Source: Levilactobacillus tongjiangensis
Lineage (GTDB): Bacteria > Bacillota > Bacilli > Lactobacillales > Lactobacillaceae
Assembly: GCF_003946345.1 (NCBI RefSeq)
Contig: NZ_RHNY01000012.1
Location: 1-64,000, forward strand
Length of the DNA stretch: 64,000 bases
Reading direction: 5' to 3'
Shown here: piece after piece, positions 1 through 8,499 of the stretch
How positions within the stretch are numbered: the first letter of the stretch is position 1
How the letters are laid out: each line of letters begins with the position of its first letter
Program-made: the position numbers and the translations under genes
Notes under the pieces: model-generated
The model's input: only the letters and a program-made list of their open reading frames with translations
What the model was told of the DNA's origin: nothing
The model's database searches: none

Positions 1-7
1 TTGGCAT
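1..7 (-). CDS. engB: Start of next gene after clpX, probably engB/ysxC (partial)
   Basis: Only the first codons are inside the window: an ATG at 7-5 on the minus strand followed by CCA. It is preceded at the usual distance (8 nt) by a strong GGAGGG. The gene identity is inferred only from the conserved lactobacillar order clpX-engB (ribosome-biogenesis GTPase YsxC/YihA); no protein motif can be seen. Confidence 0.5.
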
Positions 8-13
8 ACGAAA

Positions 14-70
14 ATCCCTCCGTCATTGTCAGATGAATTATATTATTTCATCTGACAACCACAGAGGGAT
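14..70 (-). promoter_or_regulatory. Two-tier hairpin covering the engB ribosome binding site
   Basis: Between the clpX stop and the next start codon the minus-strand RNA can form a perfect 12-bp inner stem (26-37 with 47-58, 9-nt loop) and, across a 5x5 internal loop, a 7-bp outer stem (14-20 with 64-70). The outer 3' arm is the GGAGGGAT Shine-Dalgarno itself. No T-run follows the hairpin, so it is not a normal terminator. Sequestration of the ribosome binding site is inferred from the pairing. Confidence 0.6.
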
Positions 71-95
71 CATAACATTCAGATAATTCTGTTAA

Positions 96-1358
96 TTAAG
101 ACGCCTTTTGATCCTTCAAAACCAATTCAGGTTCCGCATGATCAGTGACCGTTGCCGCCGTAATGACGACCTTAGCCACGTCGTTACGACTTGGCAAGTC
201 AAACATGATGTCACGCATCACATCTTCAATGATAGAGCGTAACCCACGAGCTCCAGTGTTCCGGGCAATCGCTAACTTCGCCATTTCACGCAAGGCTGCA
301 GGTTGGAACTCTAATTGAACGTTGTCCAATGATAAGAGCTTCTCATATTGCTTGACCAATGCGTTCTTGGGTTCCGTTAAGATCCGAACCAAATCGTTTT
401 CATCCAGCTTCTCTAAGGCTGTTAGGATTGGTAACCGCCCAATGAATTCAGGAATTAACCCAAATTGTAAGAGATCTTCTGGAATGACATGTTGCATCAA
501 GCTATCACCTGACGCCAACACATTTTGTTCCTTGGAATCCGCACCGAAACCAATCGTTTGATCACCCAAACGACGCTTAACGATGCCGTCGATACCATCG
601 AACGCTCCCCCAACAATGAAGAGGATGTTCGTGGTGTCGATTTGAATGAATTCCTGTTGTGGATGTTTCCGACCACCCTGAGGTGGCACGTTAGCAATCG
701 TCCCTTCAAGAATCTTCAACAGTGCTTGTTGAACACCTTCACCGGAAACGTCTCGCGTAATCGAAACATTCTCAGCCTTTTTGGCAATCTTATCGATTTC
801 ATCGATGTAGATGATTCCCTTTTCAGCACGGTCCACGTCGTAGTCAGCGTTCTGCAGTAACTTCAACAGAATGTTTTCCACGTCTTCACCCACGTAACCA
901 GCTTCGGTCAAAGTCGTCGCATCCGCAATTGCAAATGGCACGTTCAAGATCTTAGCCAGGCTTTGTGCCAGGTAGGTCTTCCCTGAACCAGTTGGTCCGA
1001 TAACAGCAATGTTACTCTTCTGTAATTCAGGACCTTCGTTGTCAGCTTGAGCCATTTCGTTAACTCGCTTGTAGTGGTTATAAACCGCTACGGACAACGT
1101 CCGCTTAGCCTCGTCTTGGCCAATAACGTACTGATCTAGCGTGTTTACGATGTCAGCAGGCGTTGGCACTTCCAACGTTTCTGGTGCAGCATCTTGGCTG
1201 ACTTCTTCGTCAATGATTTCTTTACAGAGGTCGATACATTCGTTACAGATGTAAACACCTGGGCCAGCAACGATCTTCTGAACTTGGTCTTGTGTTTTAC
1301 CACAGAATGAGCAGGTTACTGTGCCATTCGTATCGGTGTTTTCAAACAATAAACTCAC
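96..1358 (-). CDS. clpX: ATP-dependent Clp protease ATP-binding subunit ClpX
   Basis: AAA+ unfoldase that recognises tagged or unfolded proteins and threads them into ClpP in the cytoplasm. The 420-aa product has the family's usual length. It starts with the C4 zinc finger (CSFC near residues 16-19, CNEC near 38-41), followed by Walker A GPTGSGKT near 120, pore loop GYVGED, Walker [10 protein letters not shown] and the sensor region with EFIGRLP. The start is a GTG (AGT TTA TTG follows) 7 nt behind GGAG. It lies downstream of tig but has its own promoter, and the next gene is probably engB. Nothing is missing or unusual in the protein. Confidence 0.98.
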   Translation of the reverse strand: MSLLFENTDTNGTVTCSFCGKTQDQVQKIVAGPGVYICNECIDLCKEIIDEEVSQDAAPETLEVPTPADIVNTLDQYVIGQDEAKRTLSVAVYNHYKRVNEMAQADNEGPELQKSNIAVIGPTGSGKTYLAQSLAKILNVPFAIADATTLTEAGYVGEDVENILLKLLQNADYDVDRAEKGIIYIDEIDKIAKKAENVSITRDVSGEGVQQALLKILEGTIANVPPQGGRKHPQQEFIQIDTTNILFIVGGAFDGIDGIVKRRLGDQTIGFGADSKEQNVLASGDSLMQHVIPEDLLQFGLIPEFIGRLPILTALEKLDENDLVRILTEPKNALVKQYEKLLSLDNVQLEFQPAALREMAKLAIARNTGARGLRSIIEDVMRDIMFDLPSRNDVAKVVITAATVTDHAEPELVLKDQKAS

Positions 1359-1445
1359 CCTTTCTCTCCAGGCTTAGAACTAATTAGTCAACGGTTCTTG
1401 GTCAGTAAGCCTGTCGAACTAACCAGATTCCCTATTCAATCGTGT

Positions 1446-1474
1446 ACTATACCACAGTTAACGGCATGTGAAAA
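1446..1474 (-). promoter_or_regulatory. Promoter for clpX
   Basis: On the minus strand TTTTCA, a 17-nt spacer and TATAGT with an upstream TG (extended -10), about 90 nt before the clpX start. No CtsR operator (GGTCAAA repeats) was seen. Confidence 0.55.
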
Positions 1475-1514
1475 TTAATTCGCCTCGCGGCTAGGAAAAC
1501 TGATTAAAAGATAG

Positions 1515-1547
1515 AAAAACCGGGACAACATCGCCTGTCATCCCGGT
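1515..1547 (-). terminator. Rho-independent terminator of tig
   Basis: Minus-strand stem ACCGGGATGACA / TGTTGTCCCGGT (two G-T wobbles), 5-nt loop, followed by TTTTT, directly after the tig stop codon. Confidence 0.85.
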
Positions 1548-1564
1548 CAAAACACTGTTAACGA

Positions 1565-2875
1565 TTATTCGTCGTCTTCAGCATCCTTCTTCTTGTCTTG
1601 CTTAGCAGAGTCAGCAATCAAGTCAACTGCACTCTTGATAGCAATGTCATGCTTCAACATATCGTCAGACAAAGCACTCCGTACGGCACTTTCTTCCATA
1701 CCATATTGGCTAGCCAAGTCCTTAACTTCAGCCTTAACTTCGTCTTCGCTAGGTTCGATCTTTTCGGCTTCAACAACGGCTTCAAGAACCAAGTTGGTCT
1801 TAACCCGCTTTTCAGCACCATCGGCGAATTGCTTACGCAAGTCGTCTTCGGTCGTCCCAGTCAATTGGAAGTACATCTTAGGTTCGATACCTTGTTGTTG
1901 CATGTTAGCCAGGTATTGGTCCATTTGACGGTTGATGTCTTCAGTCATCATAGCTTCTGGCACTTCGGCAATTTCAGAGTTGTCAACAGCAGTACTGATG
2001 GCTTCGTCTTCGATTGCTTCATGAGCAGCCGTCGTCTTTTGTTCCTTCAAACGATCCTTCGTCTTGGCTTGTAATTCTTCTAAGCTGTCAACATCTTCGT
2101 CAACGTCCTTAGCGAATTCATCATCCAATTCTGGTAATTGCTTTTCCTTAACTTCGTGAATGGTAACCTTGAAAGTGGCTTCCTTGTCACGTAAGTCTTC
2201 GGCTTGGTAATCCTTAGGGAAGGTTACCTTAACGTCCACGTTTTCGCCAGCCTTGTGACCAACTAATTGATCTTCAAAGCCAGGAATGAAGGAGTTAGAA
2301 CCTAATTCCAAGGAGTAGTTATCAGCCTTACCACCGTCGAATTGCTTGCCATCAACGTAACCGTCAAAGTCGATAACAACAGTATCGCCCTTAGCAGCGG
2401 CTTCGTCTTCCTTCAAGACTAATTCAGCTTGTTGTTGACGTTGCTTTTCTAATTCAGCGTCAATGTCCTTTTGGTAAACACGGGTGTTTTGCTTAGTTAC
2501 GCTAAGACCCTTGTATTCGCCCAACTTAACGTCTGGCTTAACCGTAACAACGGCCTTCAAGACCCAAGCCTTACCTTTGTCCATGGATTCAACATCCACT
2601 TGTGGTTGGTCAACTGGTTCGATACCAGCTTCTTTAATGGCAGCATCGTAAGCTTCTGGCAAGACGATGTTTAAAGCGTCTTGGTATAAAGCTTCTTCAC
2701 CATACATTTGGTTGAAGATTTGACGTGGAACCCGGCCCTTACGGAAACCTGGAACCGCTAAATTCTTTTTAGTACGTTGGAACGCTTTGTCTAAGCCTTC
2801 CTTAATCTTATCAGGAGCAATTTCAAAGGTCAGTTCGCCTTTAGTAGCTTCCTTTTTTTCCCACTTTGCAGCCAT
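1565..2875 (-). CDS. tig: Trigger factor, ribosome-associated chaperone / PPIase
   Basis: Binds at the ribosome exit tunnel and helps nascent chains fold, also acting as a peptidyl-prolyl isomerase. The 436-aa protein has the N-terminal ribosome-docking signature GFRKGRVP near residue 43, an FKBP-type PPIase domain around 160-245 ([22 protein letters not shown]) and the helical C-terminal arms. The C-terminus ends in an acidic/lysine tail ([12 protein letters not shown]). The ATG follows GGAGGG. It forms a single-gene unit between its own terminator and the tuf terminator. Confidence 0.98.
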   Translation of the reverse strand: MAAKWEKKEATKGELTFEIAPDKIKEGLDKAFQRTKKNLAVPGFRKGRVPRQIFNQMYGEEALYQDALNIVLPEAYDAAIKEAGIEPVDQPQVDVESMDKGKAWVLKAVVTVKPDVKLGEYKGLSVTKQNTRVYQKDIDAELEKQRQQQAELVLKEDEAAAKGDTVVIDFDGYVDGKQFDGGKADNYSLELGSNSFIPGFEDQLVGHKAGENVDVKVTFPKDYQAEDLRDKEATFKVTIHEVKEKQLPELDDEFAKDVDEDVDSLEELQAKTKDRLKEQKTTAAHEAIEDEAISTAVDNSEIAEVPEAMMTEDINRQMDQYLANMQQQGIEPKMYFQLTGTTEDDLRKQFADGAEKRVKTNLVLEAVVEAEKIEPSEDEVKAEVKDLASQYGMEESAVRSALSDDMLKHDIAIKSAVDLIADSAKQDKKKDAEDDE

Positions 2876-3080
2876 TATTTTCCCTCCGAAATGAAAGATA
2901 TTACTATTTACAATTCTAGCAATTGCATACTATATTAGTGTACCTTACGCCACCGAAATTGTAAAATGATTTTTGCCGAAACACCGTGAATGACGCGGAT
3001 TCTTTGCGATTTTTCGATGAATAAACCGATTTTAAAAGGTCAACCAGCTTTCACCATCGTCACACGAAATCTAGCCACAA

Positions 3081-3116
3081 TAAAAGGGACCGAAAAGTTA
3101 AACTTTTCGACCCCTC
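3081..3116 (-). terminator. Terminator of tuf
   Basis: Long minus-strand stem (GGGGTCGAAAAGT pairing with ACTTTTCGGTCCC, with wobbles) followed by a short T-run, 30 nt after the tuf stop. The 2876-3080 gap upstream of tig otherwise holds only a possible -10 (TATAGT, 2929-2934). Confidence 0.8.
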
Positions 3117-3145
3117 TTACAGATACTTCTAATTAATCAGATTAA

Positions 3146-4336
3146 TTAGTCGTCAATTTCCGTAACGGTACCGGCACCAACGGTGTGGCCACCTTCACGA
3201 ACAGTGAACTTAGTACCCTTTTCAATGGCAGCTGGTTGGATCAGTTCAACAGTGAACGTCACGTTATCACCAGGCATAACCATTTCAACGCCATCAGGCA
3301 ATTCAATTACACCAGTGATATCAGTGGTGTGGAAGTAGAATTGTGGACGGTAGTTGGAGAAGAATGGCGTATGACGGCCACCTTCTTCTTTGCTCAAGAT
3401 GTAGACTTCACCCTTGAACTGCTTGTGCGTTTGGATCGAGCCTGGCTTAGCCAAAACTTGTCCACGTACAACTTGTTCACGGTTAACCCCACGGAGCAAG
3501 GCACCAACGTTATCCCCGGCTTCACCAAGGTCCAACGTCTTACGGAACATTTCAAGACCAGTAACAGTCGTCTTCAATACGTCGTCATGTAAACCAACGA
3601 TTTCAACTTCGTCACCAACCTTGACCATCCCACGGTCGATACGACCAGAAGCAACAGTCCCACGACCAGTGATCGTGAAGACGTCTTCAACTGGCATCAA
3701 GAAAGGCTTGTCGTTTTCACGTTCTGGAGTTGGGATGTAATCATCAACAACATCCATCAAGTGAAGGATAACCTTTTCTTGTTCTTCGTCGCCTTCAAGA
3801 GCCTTCAAAGCAGAACCGCGGATAACTGGAATATCGTCACCAGGGTAATCGTATTCTGAAAGCAATTCACGAACTTCCATTTCAACTAAGTCGACAAGTT
3901 CGTCGTCATCAACAAGGTCAGTCTTGTTTAAGAAGACGATGATGTATTCAACACCAACTTGGCGAGCAAGCAAAATGTGTTCACGAGTTTGTGGCATAGG
4001 ACCATCAGTAGCGGCAACAACCAAGATAGCACCGTCCATTTGGGCAGCACCAGTGATCATGTTCTTGATGTAGTCAGCATGTCCTGGGGCATCGATATGC
4101 GCATAGTGACGCTTTTCAGTTTCGTATTCAACGTGAGCAGTGTTGATCGTGATACCACGTTCACGTTCTTCTGGAGCTGCATCGATATCAGCGTAATCTT
4201 CGGCCTTTGCTAAACCTTTGCTAGCAAGTACCTTAGTGATTGCAGCAGTTAACGTCGTTTTCCCATGGTCAATATGGCCAATAGTACCAATATTTACATG
4301 GGGTTTAGTTCTTTCATAATGTTCTTTTTCAGCCAT
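3146..4336 (-). CDS. tuf: Translation elongation factor EF-Tu
   Basis: GTPase that delivers aminoacyl-tRNA to the ribosome. The 396-aa product begins [13 protein letters not shown]; this ATG is used because AGGAGGG lies 8 nt before it, whereas an upstream in-frame extension of 12 codons has no such site. G1 [11 protein letters not shown]3 DAPGHADY and G4 NKTD are intact, followed by the two beta-barrel domains ([27 protein letters not shown]). Here tuf is monocistronic, not in a str operon; this separation from fusA is the usual lactobacillar arrangement. Confidence 0.98.
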   Translation of the reverse strand: MAEKEHYERTKPHVNIGTIGHIDHGKTTLTAAITKVLASKGLAKAEDYADIDAAPEERERGITINTAHVEYETEKRHYAHIDAPGHADYIKNMITGAAQMDGAILVVAATDGPMPQTREHILLARQVGVEYIIVFLNKTDLVDDDELVDLVEMEVRELLSEYDYPGDDIPVIRGSALKALEGDEEQEKVILHLMDVVDDYIPTPERENDKPFLMPVEDVFTITGRGTVASGRIDRGMVKVGDEVEIVGLHDDVLKTTVTGLEMFRKTLDLGEAGDNVGALLRGVNREQVVRGQVLAKPGSIQTHKQFKGEVYILSKEEGGRHTPFFSNYRPQFYFHTTDITGVIELPDGVEMVMPGDNVTFTVELIQPAAIEKGTKFTVREGGHTVGAGTVTEIDD

Positions 4337-4397
4337 TAATGAAACCCTCCTGTATTTTATCGCTAAGGGCAATTAAATTAATCACCCTTTGCGTAAA

Positions 4398-4426
4398 ATT
4401 ATACTACTTCTTTTCAGAAAGGGAAA
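4398..4426 (-). promoter_or_regulatory. Probable tuf promoter
   Basis: Consensus TATAAT 60 nt before the tuf start, with a weak -35 (TTTCCC) at 17 nt spacing. The -10 is certain as a sequence match; the -35 is poor. Confidence 0.5.
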
Positions 4427-4440
4427 GCTGGAACCCTCCC

Positions 4441-4478
4441 AAAAAAGAATCCTTGACCAGTATATATGCTGAAGAATT
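4441..4478 (-). terminator. Probable terminator of the helical-repeat gene
   Basis: Minus-strand AATTCTTCAG ... CTG ... AAGGATT hairpin with one wobble, followed by CTTTTTT, just upstream of the tuf promoter. Confidence 0.5.
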
Positions 4479-4495
4479 ATTTGTAAACTAAAAAT

Positions 4496-5458
4496 TCACT
4501 CATTTTTCGGTTTTTCGGTATTTTCGCCACTTAAAGGTCCAAAAAGTTCAGCCAAATACCGGTTTAGGCGCTGTTGCCAAGTCAGGACATCTTTTAATTT
4601 TTCAGAATCCGCTTCGGATGGCGTGATTCCCCCCACTGCCTGAACCCATAAAACGGGTTGCGTTATAACTTTATCAATAAACGGATAGAGCATCATTAAC
4701 TGTAACGTAACCGTCTGTTGCAGATTGACCGCCAGCATCGGATCATTTTGACCTAGCTCTAGCTGCAAATAACTCTGAATGGCTCGTGCTGCTTGACTGG
4801 CTCCCACAGGCTTAAGATCTTTGGTGGCAACAGTATAGGTTTGGTCATCCAACCAGTGCAACTGCACCGACGTATCCGCCTTTAACCGTAAAAGTTCTTC
4901 CAACAGTGTCGCACGAATCAAAGGGTGTAAGAACGGGTCGACCAAAAGATATTGAACGCCTTTCATAAAAGTGACCAGTGGCAACTGTTTGGCACGCTCC
5001 AGCCGCTGGCGCTGCTCAGAAAATGAAACATCCCCCAAATGATAAAATTGCTTGGCAATCGTTTTTTGGGTCGCGGCCAGTGATTGTTCGGCTTCCTCTT
5101 CTCCCTGTCGAATCTTCTCAAGACCTGCCTCACGCCAGTTACGAGCATCCGGCAACTCACAGAATTCGCGGGCAAAAATAAACTGTTGATTCTGTAACGC
5201 CACGTCTAACCGCAAAGTAAACAAAGTTTCATCGGTCAAATAAATTTGGTCCTGTTCGGCCGCAATTTGTTCAGCTGCCAGATATTGTTGGTCATAGAAG
5301 AGACTCATCACCAAATAGCAGTTCAATTCAGGCGTCTGCTGGTCCTGATACAACGTTTGAAACGCCGAACTAGCTGCGGACCATTGCTGCTCCTCAAACG
5401 CCTTACGGGCCGCCTCAAAGGCTTTCTCGCGAGCGGCGGGACTCGAAAAATCTGCCAC
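4496..5458 (-). CDS. TPR-like / helical-repeat protein of unknown function
   Basis: A 320-aa cytoplasmic protein, almost entirely alpha-helical, with tetratricopeptide-like stretches at the N-terminus (AREKAFEAARKAFEEQQWSA, QYLAAEQIAAEQDQ). No catalytic motif or signal peptide was recognised. The start is taken as GTG at 5458 because AAGGGGG lies 8 nt upstream. In-frame ATGs further upstream (5488, 5509) fall inside the terminator hairpin of the preceding gene and have no ribosome binding site. It sits between rnjB and tuf in many lactobacilli; function unknown. Confidence 0.8.
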   Translation of the reverse strand: MADFSSPAAREKAFEAARKAFEEQQWSAASSAFQTLYQDQQTPELNCYLVMSLFYDQQYLAAEQIAAEQDQIYLTDETLFTLRLDVALQNQQFIFAREFCELPDARNWREAGLEKIRQGEEEAEQSLAATQKTIAKQFYHLGDVSFSEQRQRLERAKQLPLVTFMKGVQYLLVDPFLHPLIRATLLEELLRLKADTSVQLHWLDDQTYTVATKDLKPVGASQAARAIQSYLQLELGQNDPMLAVNLQQTVTLQLMMLYPFIDKVITQPVLWVQAVGGITPSEADSEKLKDVLTWQQRLNRYLAELFGPLSGENTEKPKNE

Positions 5459-5485
5459 AATTATTTCCCCCTTATTCTTTGCTGA

Positions 5486-5523
5486 CATAAAACGGACCGA
5501 ATGCCTCACTGGCTTCGGTCCGT
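5486..5523 (-). terminator. Terminator between rnjB and the helical-repeat gene
   Basis: Perfect 10-bp stem ACGGACCGAA / TTCGGTCCGT with an additional GCC/GGC pair in the loop, followed on the minus strand by TTTTAT, 5 nt after the rnjB stop. Readthrough must supply the downstream gene unless an unseen promoter exists. Confidence 0.85.
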
Positions 5524-5527
5524 CATC

Positions 5528-7393
5528 TTAATCTTTTTCGCTGGTCATACCTTCAGGCTTGCTTGCACGCCGCCGTTTACGGTTACGATGAGCCTTATGA
5601 TTTGGTTTAGCAGCAGCTGCCGCTGGCTTGCTAGCCTTGGCATTTTGCGCCTTAGCCGGTGCCTTCTTGGCACTAGGCTTAGATTGTGGCTGTTCACCCG
5701 GCTTGTCCTTGCCAGTGCTCCGCCGATGATGCTGGTTAACTTCCATAATCACTGGTAAGATAACTGGCCGCCGGTGCGTTTGCTCGAACAGGTAATGACT
5801 CAAGTGTTCTCTGACATCCTGCTTCAAGTGCCCCCAATCAAACTCTTTGTTGTCCAAATTATTTTGAACAGCCTTGCGAATGATTTGCGCACTTTCCTGC
5901 ATCAAGTCTTTGTTAGCCTTAACGTAGACGAACCCACGAGAGGTAATCTTAGGGTCAGCAACGATTTGTTTCTTTTTGCGATCAATAGTCACGACCGCAA
6001 TAAAGATACCGTCGTCTGCTAAGACTTTCCGGTCACGAAGAACAATGTTTCCAATGTCCCCGACACCGATACCATCAATCATGGTATCGCCGACTTCGAT
6101 TCCTTCACCAAGGCCCATCTCGCCCTTGTCATAGGTCAAGACATCACCCTTGGCCAAAATAAAGACGTGGTCGGCAGGCATACCGAGTTCCATCGCCGCA
6201 TTCGCATGGGCGTTCAATAACCGGTATTCACCTTGAATAGGTACCAAATACTTAGGTTTTAACAGATTCAACATCAATTGTAAGTCACGGATGTACGCAT
6301 GACCTGAAGAATTGAGTTCATCCGAAATAGCTTTAACTTCACCACCCGCCCGGTAGATCATGTCGCGGGTCTGAGCAACCGTCGTATCCATGGCGTGTGA
6401 AGGCGTCGTGGTAATGTAAACCAGGTCGCCTTCCTGGATGTTCAAATCTTTTTCTTGCTTATTAGCCATACGTTGGATGGCCTTAATTGGTTCACCCATC
6501 TTACCAGTCTGGAGAATAACTGTTTCAGCAGGACTCAAACTCTCCAATTGTTCTGGAGTAACCAGCAGATCGTCGTCAAAGTCCAACTTGCCCAGTTCCA
6601 TAGCAGTATTCACGATTTTTTCAAGATCCTGGCCAGTCAGGCAAACTTTACGCCCTGTCTCTTTAGCTGCATCAAAGACCTGTTGAATTCGCAGAATATT
6701 TGAGGCAACACAGGCAACGATGACCCGCCCTTCCTGGTAGTGAAAGGTTTCTTCAATGGATTCCGCAATAGTCTGTTCAGAGGCGTTCATGGCCGGGTTT
6801 TCTGCATTAGCAGAATCACTCAATACGGCCAAGACGCCATTTTGGCCGATTGACCCTAACCGTGCGTAGTCCGTTTGGTACCCAGGCTTAGCGGTTTGGT
6901 CGAATTTGAAATCACCAGTATAAATGATCTGACCTTCGTCAGTCTTTAAATCGATTCCCAGTGATTCAGGAATTGAGTGGGTCGTCGAGAAGAAGGAAAC
7001 TGTGACGTCACCGAAATCAATTTCTGTCTTTTCATCGATTACGTGGAAATCATCGTAATCCTTCACTTTTGGTTCAGCGCTAACCCCAATTTTAGCTAGG
7101 GCAATCGTCATTTCAGAACCAAATACGGGTACGTTGAACTCACTCAAGAAGTAAGGCAACGCCCCAATAGCATCCGCATGCCCGTGGGTCAAGAAGACCG
7201 CCACGATGCGATCCTTATTTTCACGCAAGTAAGCCCAGTCAGGAATGACCACGTCAATCCCTAATAATTCGTTTTCCGGGTACTTTAACCCACAATCTAA
7301 AATGTAAATGCCACCATTAACGTCAACGGCATACATGTTCTTACCGTTTTCGCGAACACCGCCAAACGGAATAATCTTTATTTTTGCACTCAT
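5528..7393 (-). CDS. rnjB: RNase J2-type metallo-beta-lactamase/beta-CASP ribonuclease
   Basis: Partner of RNase J1 in mRNA turnover and rRNA maturation. The 621-aa protein has a metallo-beta-lactamase core, a beta-CASP domain and a C-terminal domain. A Lys/Ala/Arg-rich tail follows (about residues 555-615, ending KAHRNRKRRR...), absent from the J1 copy in this window. Two metal/catalytic positions differ from J1: HGHADA (residues 70-75) replaces HGHEDH, and PIQGEYR replaces PIHGEYR. This matches the weakly active or structural J2 role. The ATG follows GAGGTG and overlaps a possible small upstream ORF. Confidence 0.92.
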   Translation of the reverse strand: MSAKIKIIPFGGVRENGKNMYAVDVNGGIYILDCGLKYPENELLGIDVVIPDWAYLRENKDRIVAVFLTHGHADAIGALPYFLSEFNVPVFGSEMTIALAKIGVSAEPKVKDYDDFHVIDEKTEIDFGDVTVSFFSTTHSIPESLGIDLKTDEGQIIYTGDFKFDQTAKPGYQTDYARLGSIGQNGVLAVLSDSANAENPAMNASEQTIAESIEETFHYQEGRVIVACVASNILRIQQVFDAAKETGRKVCLTGQDLEKIVNTAMELGKLDFDDDLLVTPEQLESLSPAETVILQTGKMGEPIKAIQRMANKQEKDLNIQEGDLVYITTTPSHAMDTTVAQTRDMIYRAGGEVKAISDELNSSGHAYIRDLQLMLNLLKPKYLVPIQGEYRLLNAHANAAMELGMPADHVFILAKGDVLTYDKGEMGLGEGIEVGDTMIDGIGVGDIGNIVLRDRKVLADDGIFIAVVTIDRKKKQIVADPKITSRGFVYVKANKDLMQESAQIIRKAVQNNLDNKEFDWGHLKQDVREHLSHYLFEQTHRRPVILPVIMEVNQHHRRSTGKDKPGEQPQSKPSAKKAPAKAQNAKASKPAAAAAKPNHKAHRNRKRRRASKPEGMTSEKD

Positions 7394-7494
7394 AAGTTCA
7401 CCTCAAGTATCTTTGATAGATTCAATTCAATCCCTGGCAAATCAATCGCCAGTGTTTTCTTATGGGCAACTTCAGCCCAAAATTCGTCCGTGAT
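7390..7494 (-). CDS. Possible 34-residue leader ORF with AUC start before rnjB
   Basis: An open frame of 34 codons runs from an ATC at 7494, placed 7 nt behind a strong GGAGG, to a TGA overlapping the rnjB ATG (ATGA). The peptide would read TDEFWAEVAHKKTLAIDLPG... No ATG, GTG or TTG is available near the ribosome binding site in this frame, so translation would need a rare AUC start. It resembles no family I know. It could equally be an untranslated leader. Confidence 0.25.
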   Translation of the reverse strand: MTDEFWAEVAHKKTLAIDLPGIELNLSKILEVNL

Positions 7495-7565
7495 TAAACT
7501 TCCTCCAGTTTACCATACTTTGATGGCATACAGAACTAAGATGGCTAATCTGTTTTAAAGGCAAA

Positions 7566-7600
7566 AAGAAAAGCCCATCTCCCAGCGGGAAATGGACCCA
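7566..7600 (-). terminator. Terminator of rpsO
   Basis: Minus-strand GGGTCCATTTCCC / GGGAGATGGGC hairpin with mismatches followed by TTTTCTTTTT, 15 nt after the rpsO stop. Confidence 0.75.
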
Positions 7601-7614
7601 TAAGTCGCGTAGAA

Positions 7615-7884
7615 TTAACGACGCAGACCTAAGCTCTTGATTAATTCACGGTAACGTTGAACATCAGTCTTCCGTAAGTAAGCCAAAAGGTTACGACGGT
7701 GACCGATCTTCTTCATCAACCCACGTTGTGAGTGGAAGTCCTTACGGTGTTGTTGCATATGAACGTTGATTTCGTTGATATCAGCGGTCAAAACGGCAAC
7801 TTGGACCTCAGTAGAACCCGTGTCACCTTCGTGACGGGCGTATTGCTTGATGATTTCGTTTTTCTTTGCTTGACTAATAGCCAT
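7615..7884 (-). CDS. rpsO: 30S ribosomal protein S15
   Basis: Primary binder of the 16S rRNA central domain. The 89-aa product begins [16 protein letters not shown] and ends IKSLGLRR, with the family signature [20 protein letters not shown] complete. The ATG is chosen because GGTGG lies about 10 nt upstream; an extension of seven codons would absorb that site. Monocistronic and divergent from rpsT. S15 autoregulates its mRNA in other bacteria, but no specific leader structure was assigned here. Confidence 0.97.
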   Translation of the reverse strand: MAISQAKKNEIIKQYARHEGDTGSTEVQVAVLTADINEINVHMQQHRKDFHSQRGLMKKIGHRRNLLAYLRKTDVQRYRELIKSLGLRR

Positions 7885-8072
7885 GGTAAATATACCACCT
7901 TTCAAATAATTGCCCCAAACTGAGTAAGTCGACGGTGGCCGCCCGACAAACTAAGTTAGAGGTTTGTGCTTTTGCACAGTTATCAATCATACTGAACTTG
8001 CCTTGAAATAGCAAGCCTTTTCCTCTAAGTAGCTATCAAGTAAAATTACTTTACATTTATCGAGCCTAGCTA

Positions 8073-8101
8073 TTGCATTCAGTCGGTGCCTTCTGTATAA
8101 T
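8073..8101 (+). promoter_or_regulatory. Promoter of rpsT
   Basis: TTGCAT (8073-8078), 17-nt spacer, perfect TATAAT (8096-8101), 62 nt before the rpsT ATG. One of the best promoter matches in the window. Confidence 0.85.
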
Positions 8102-8162
8102 AACTTACGTTGAAATTAAGATTTCCGGTACAAAGGATTTCTCATTCGGAGGTGAAATTTTC

Positions 8163-8417
8163 ATGCCAATTATCAAATCAGCAATCGAACGTGCCAAGAC
8201 GAACGTGAAGGCAAACGAACGTAATTCTGCTCAATTGAGCACTATGCGGACTGCCGTTAAGCGTTTTGAAGCAGCTAAGACGGCTGGCGCCGACAACGCA
8301 GAAGAATTATACCGTGTTGCTAGTGCTGCAGTTGACAAGGCCGCTTCAAAGGGCTTGATCAAGCGTAACAAGGCTTCCCGTGACAAGTCACGGATGGCTG
8401 CACGTTTAGCTAAGTAA
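8163..8417 (+). CDS. rpsT: 30S ribosomal protein S20
   Basis: Early 16S rRNA binding protein. The 84-aa product starts [20 protein letters not shown], is very Lys/Arg/Ala-rich as expected, and carries the conserved [16 protein letters not shown] end. GGAGGTG lies 9 nt before the ATG. It is one of the few plus-strand genes in the first 26 kb, with its own promoter and terminator. Confidence 0.97.
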   Translation: MPIIKSAIERAKTNVKANERNSAQLSTMRTAVKRFEAAKTAGADNAEELYRVASAAVDKAASKGLIKRNKASRDKSRMAARLAK

Positions 8418-8450
8418 TCAATTAATCAACATGATTAGATGATGCAATCA

Positions 8451-8483
8451 GGGGGTCGACCAATTGGTCGACCCCCTTTTTTG
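8451..8483 (+). terminator. Terminator of rpsT, perfect palindrome
   Basis: A 26-nt perfect palindrome centred on AATT (GGGGGTCGACCA and its complement) followed by TTTTTTT. It separates rpsT from the convergent holA. Confidence 0.92.
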
Positions 8484-8499
8484 TCTACTTTTAAGATTT

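Noticed and set aside
1380-1445. A CtsR heat-shock operator before clpX
   Set aside because: The GGTCA-like pieces present are not in the direct-repeat arrangement with the right spacing.
5459-5509. A longer N-terminus for the helical-repeat protein using ATG 5509 or 5488
   Set aside because: That stretch is the terminator hairpin of rnjB and lacks a ribosome binding site, whereas GTG 5458 has one at good distance.
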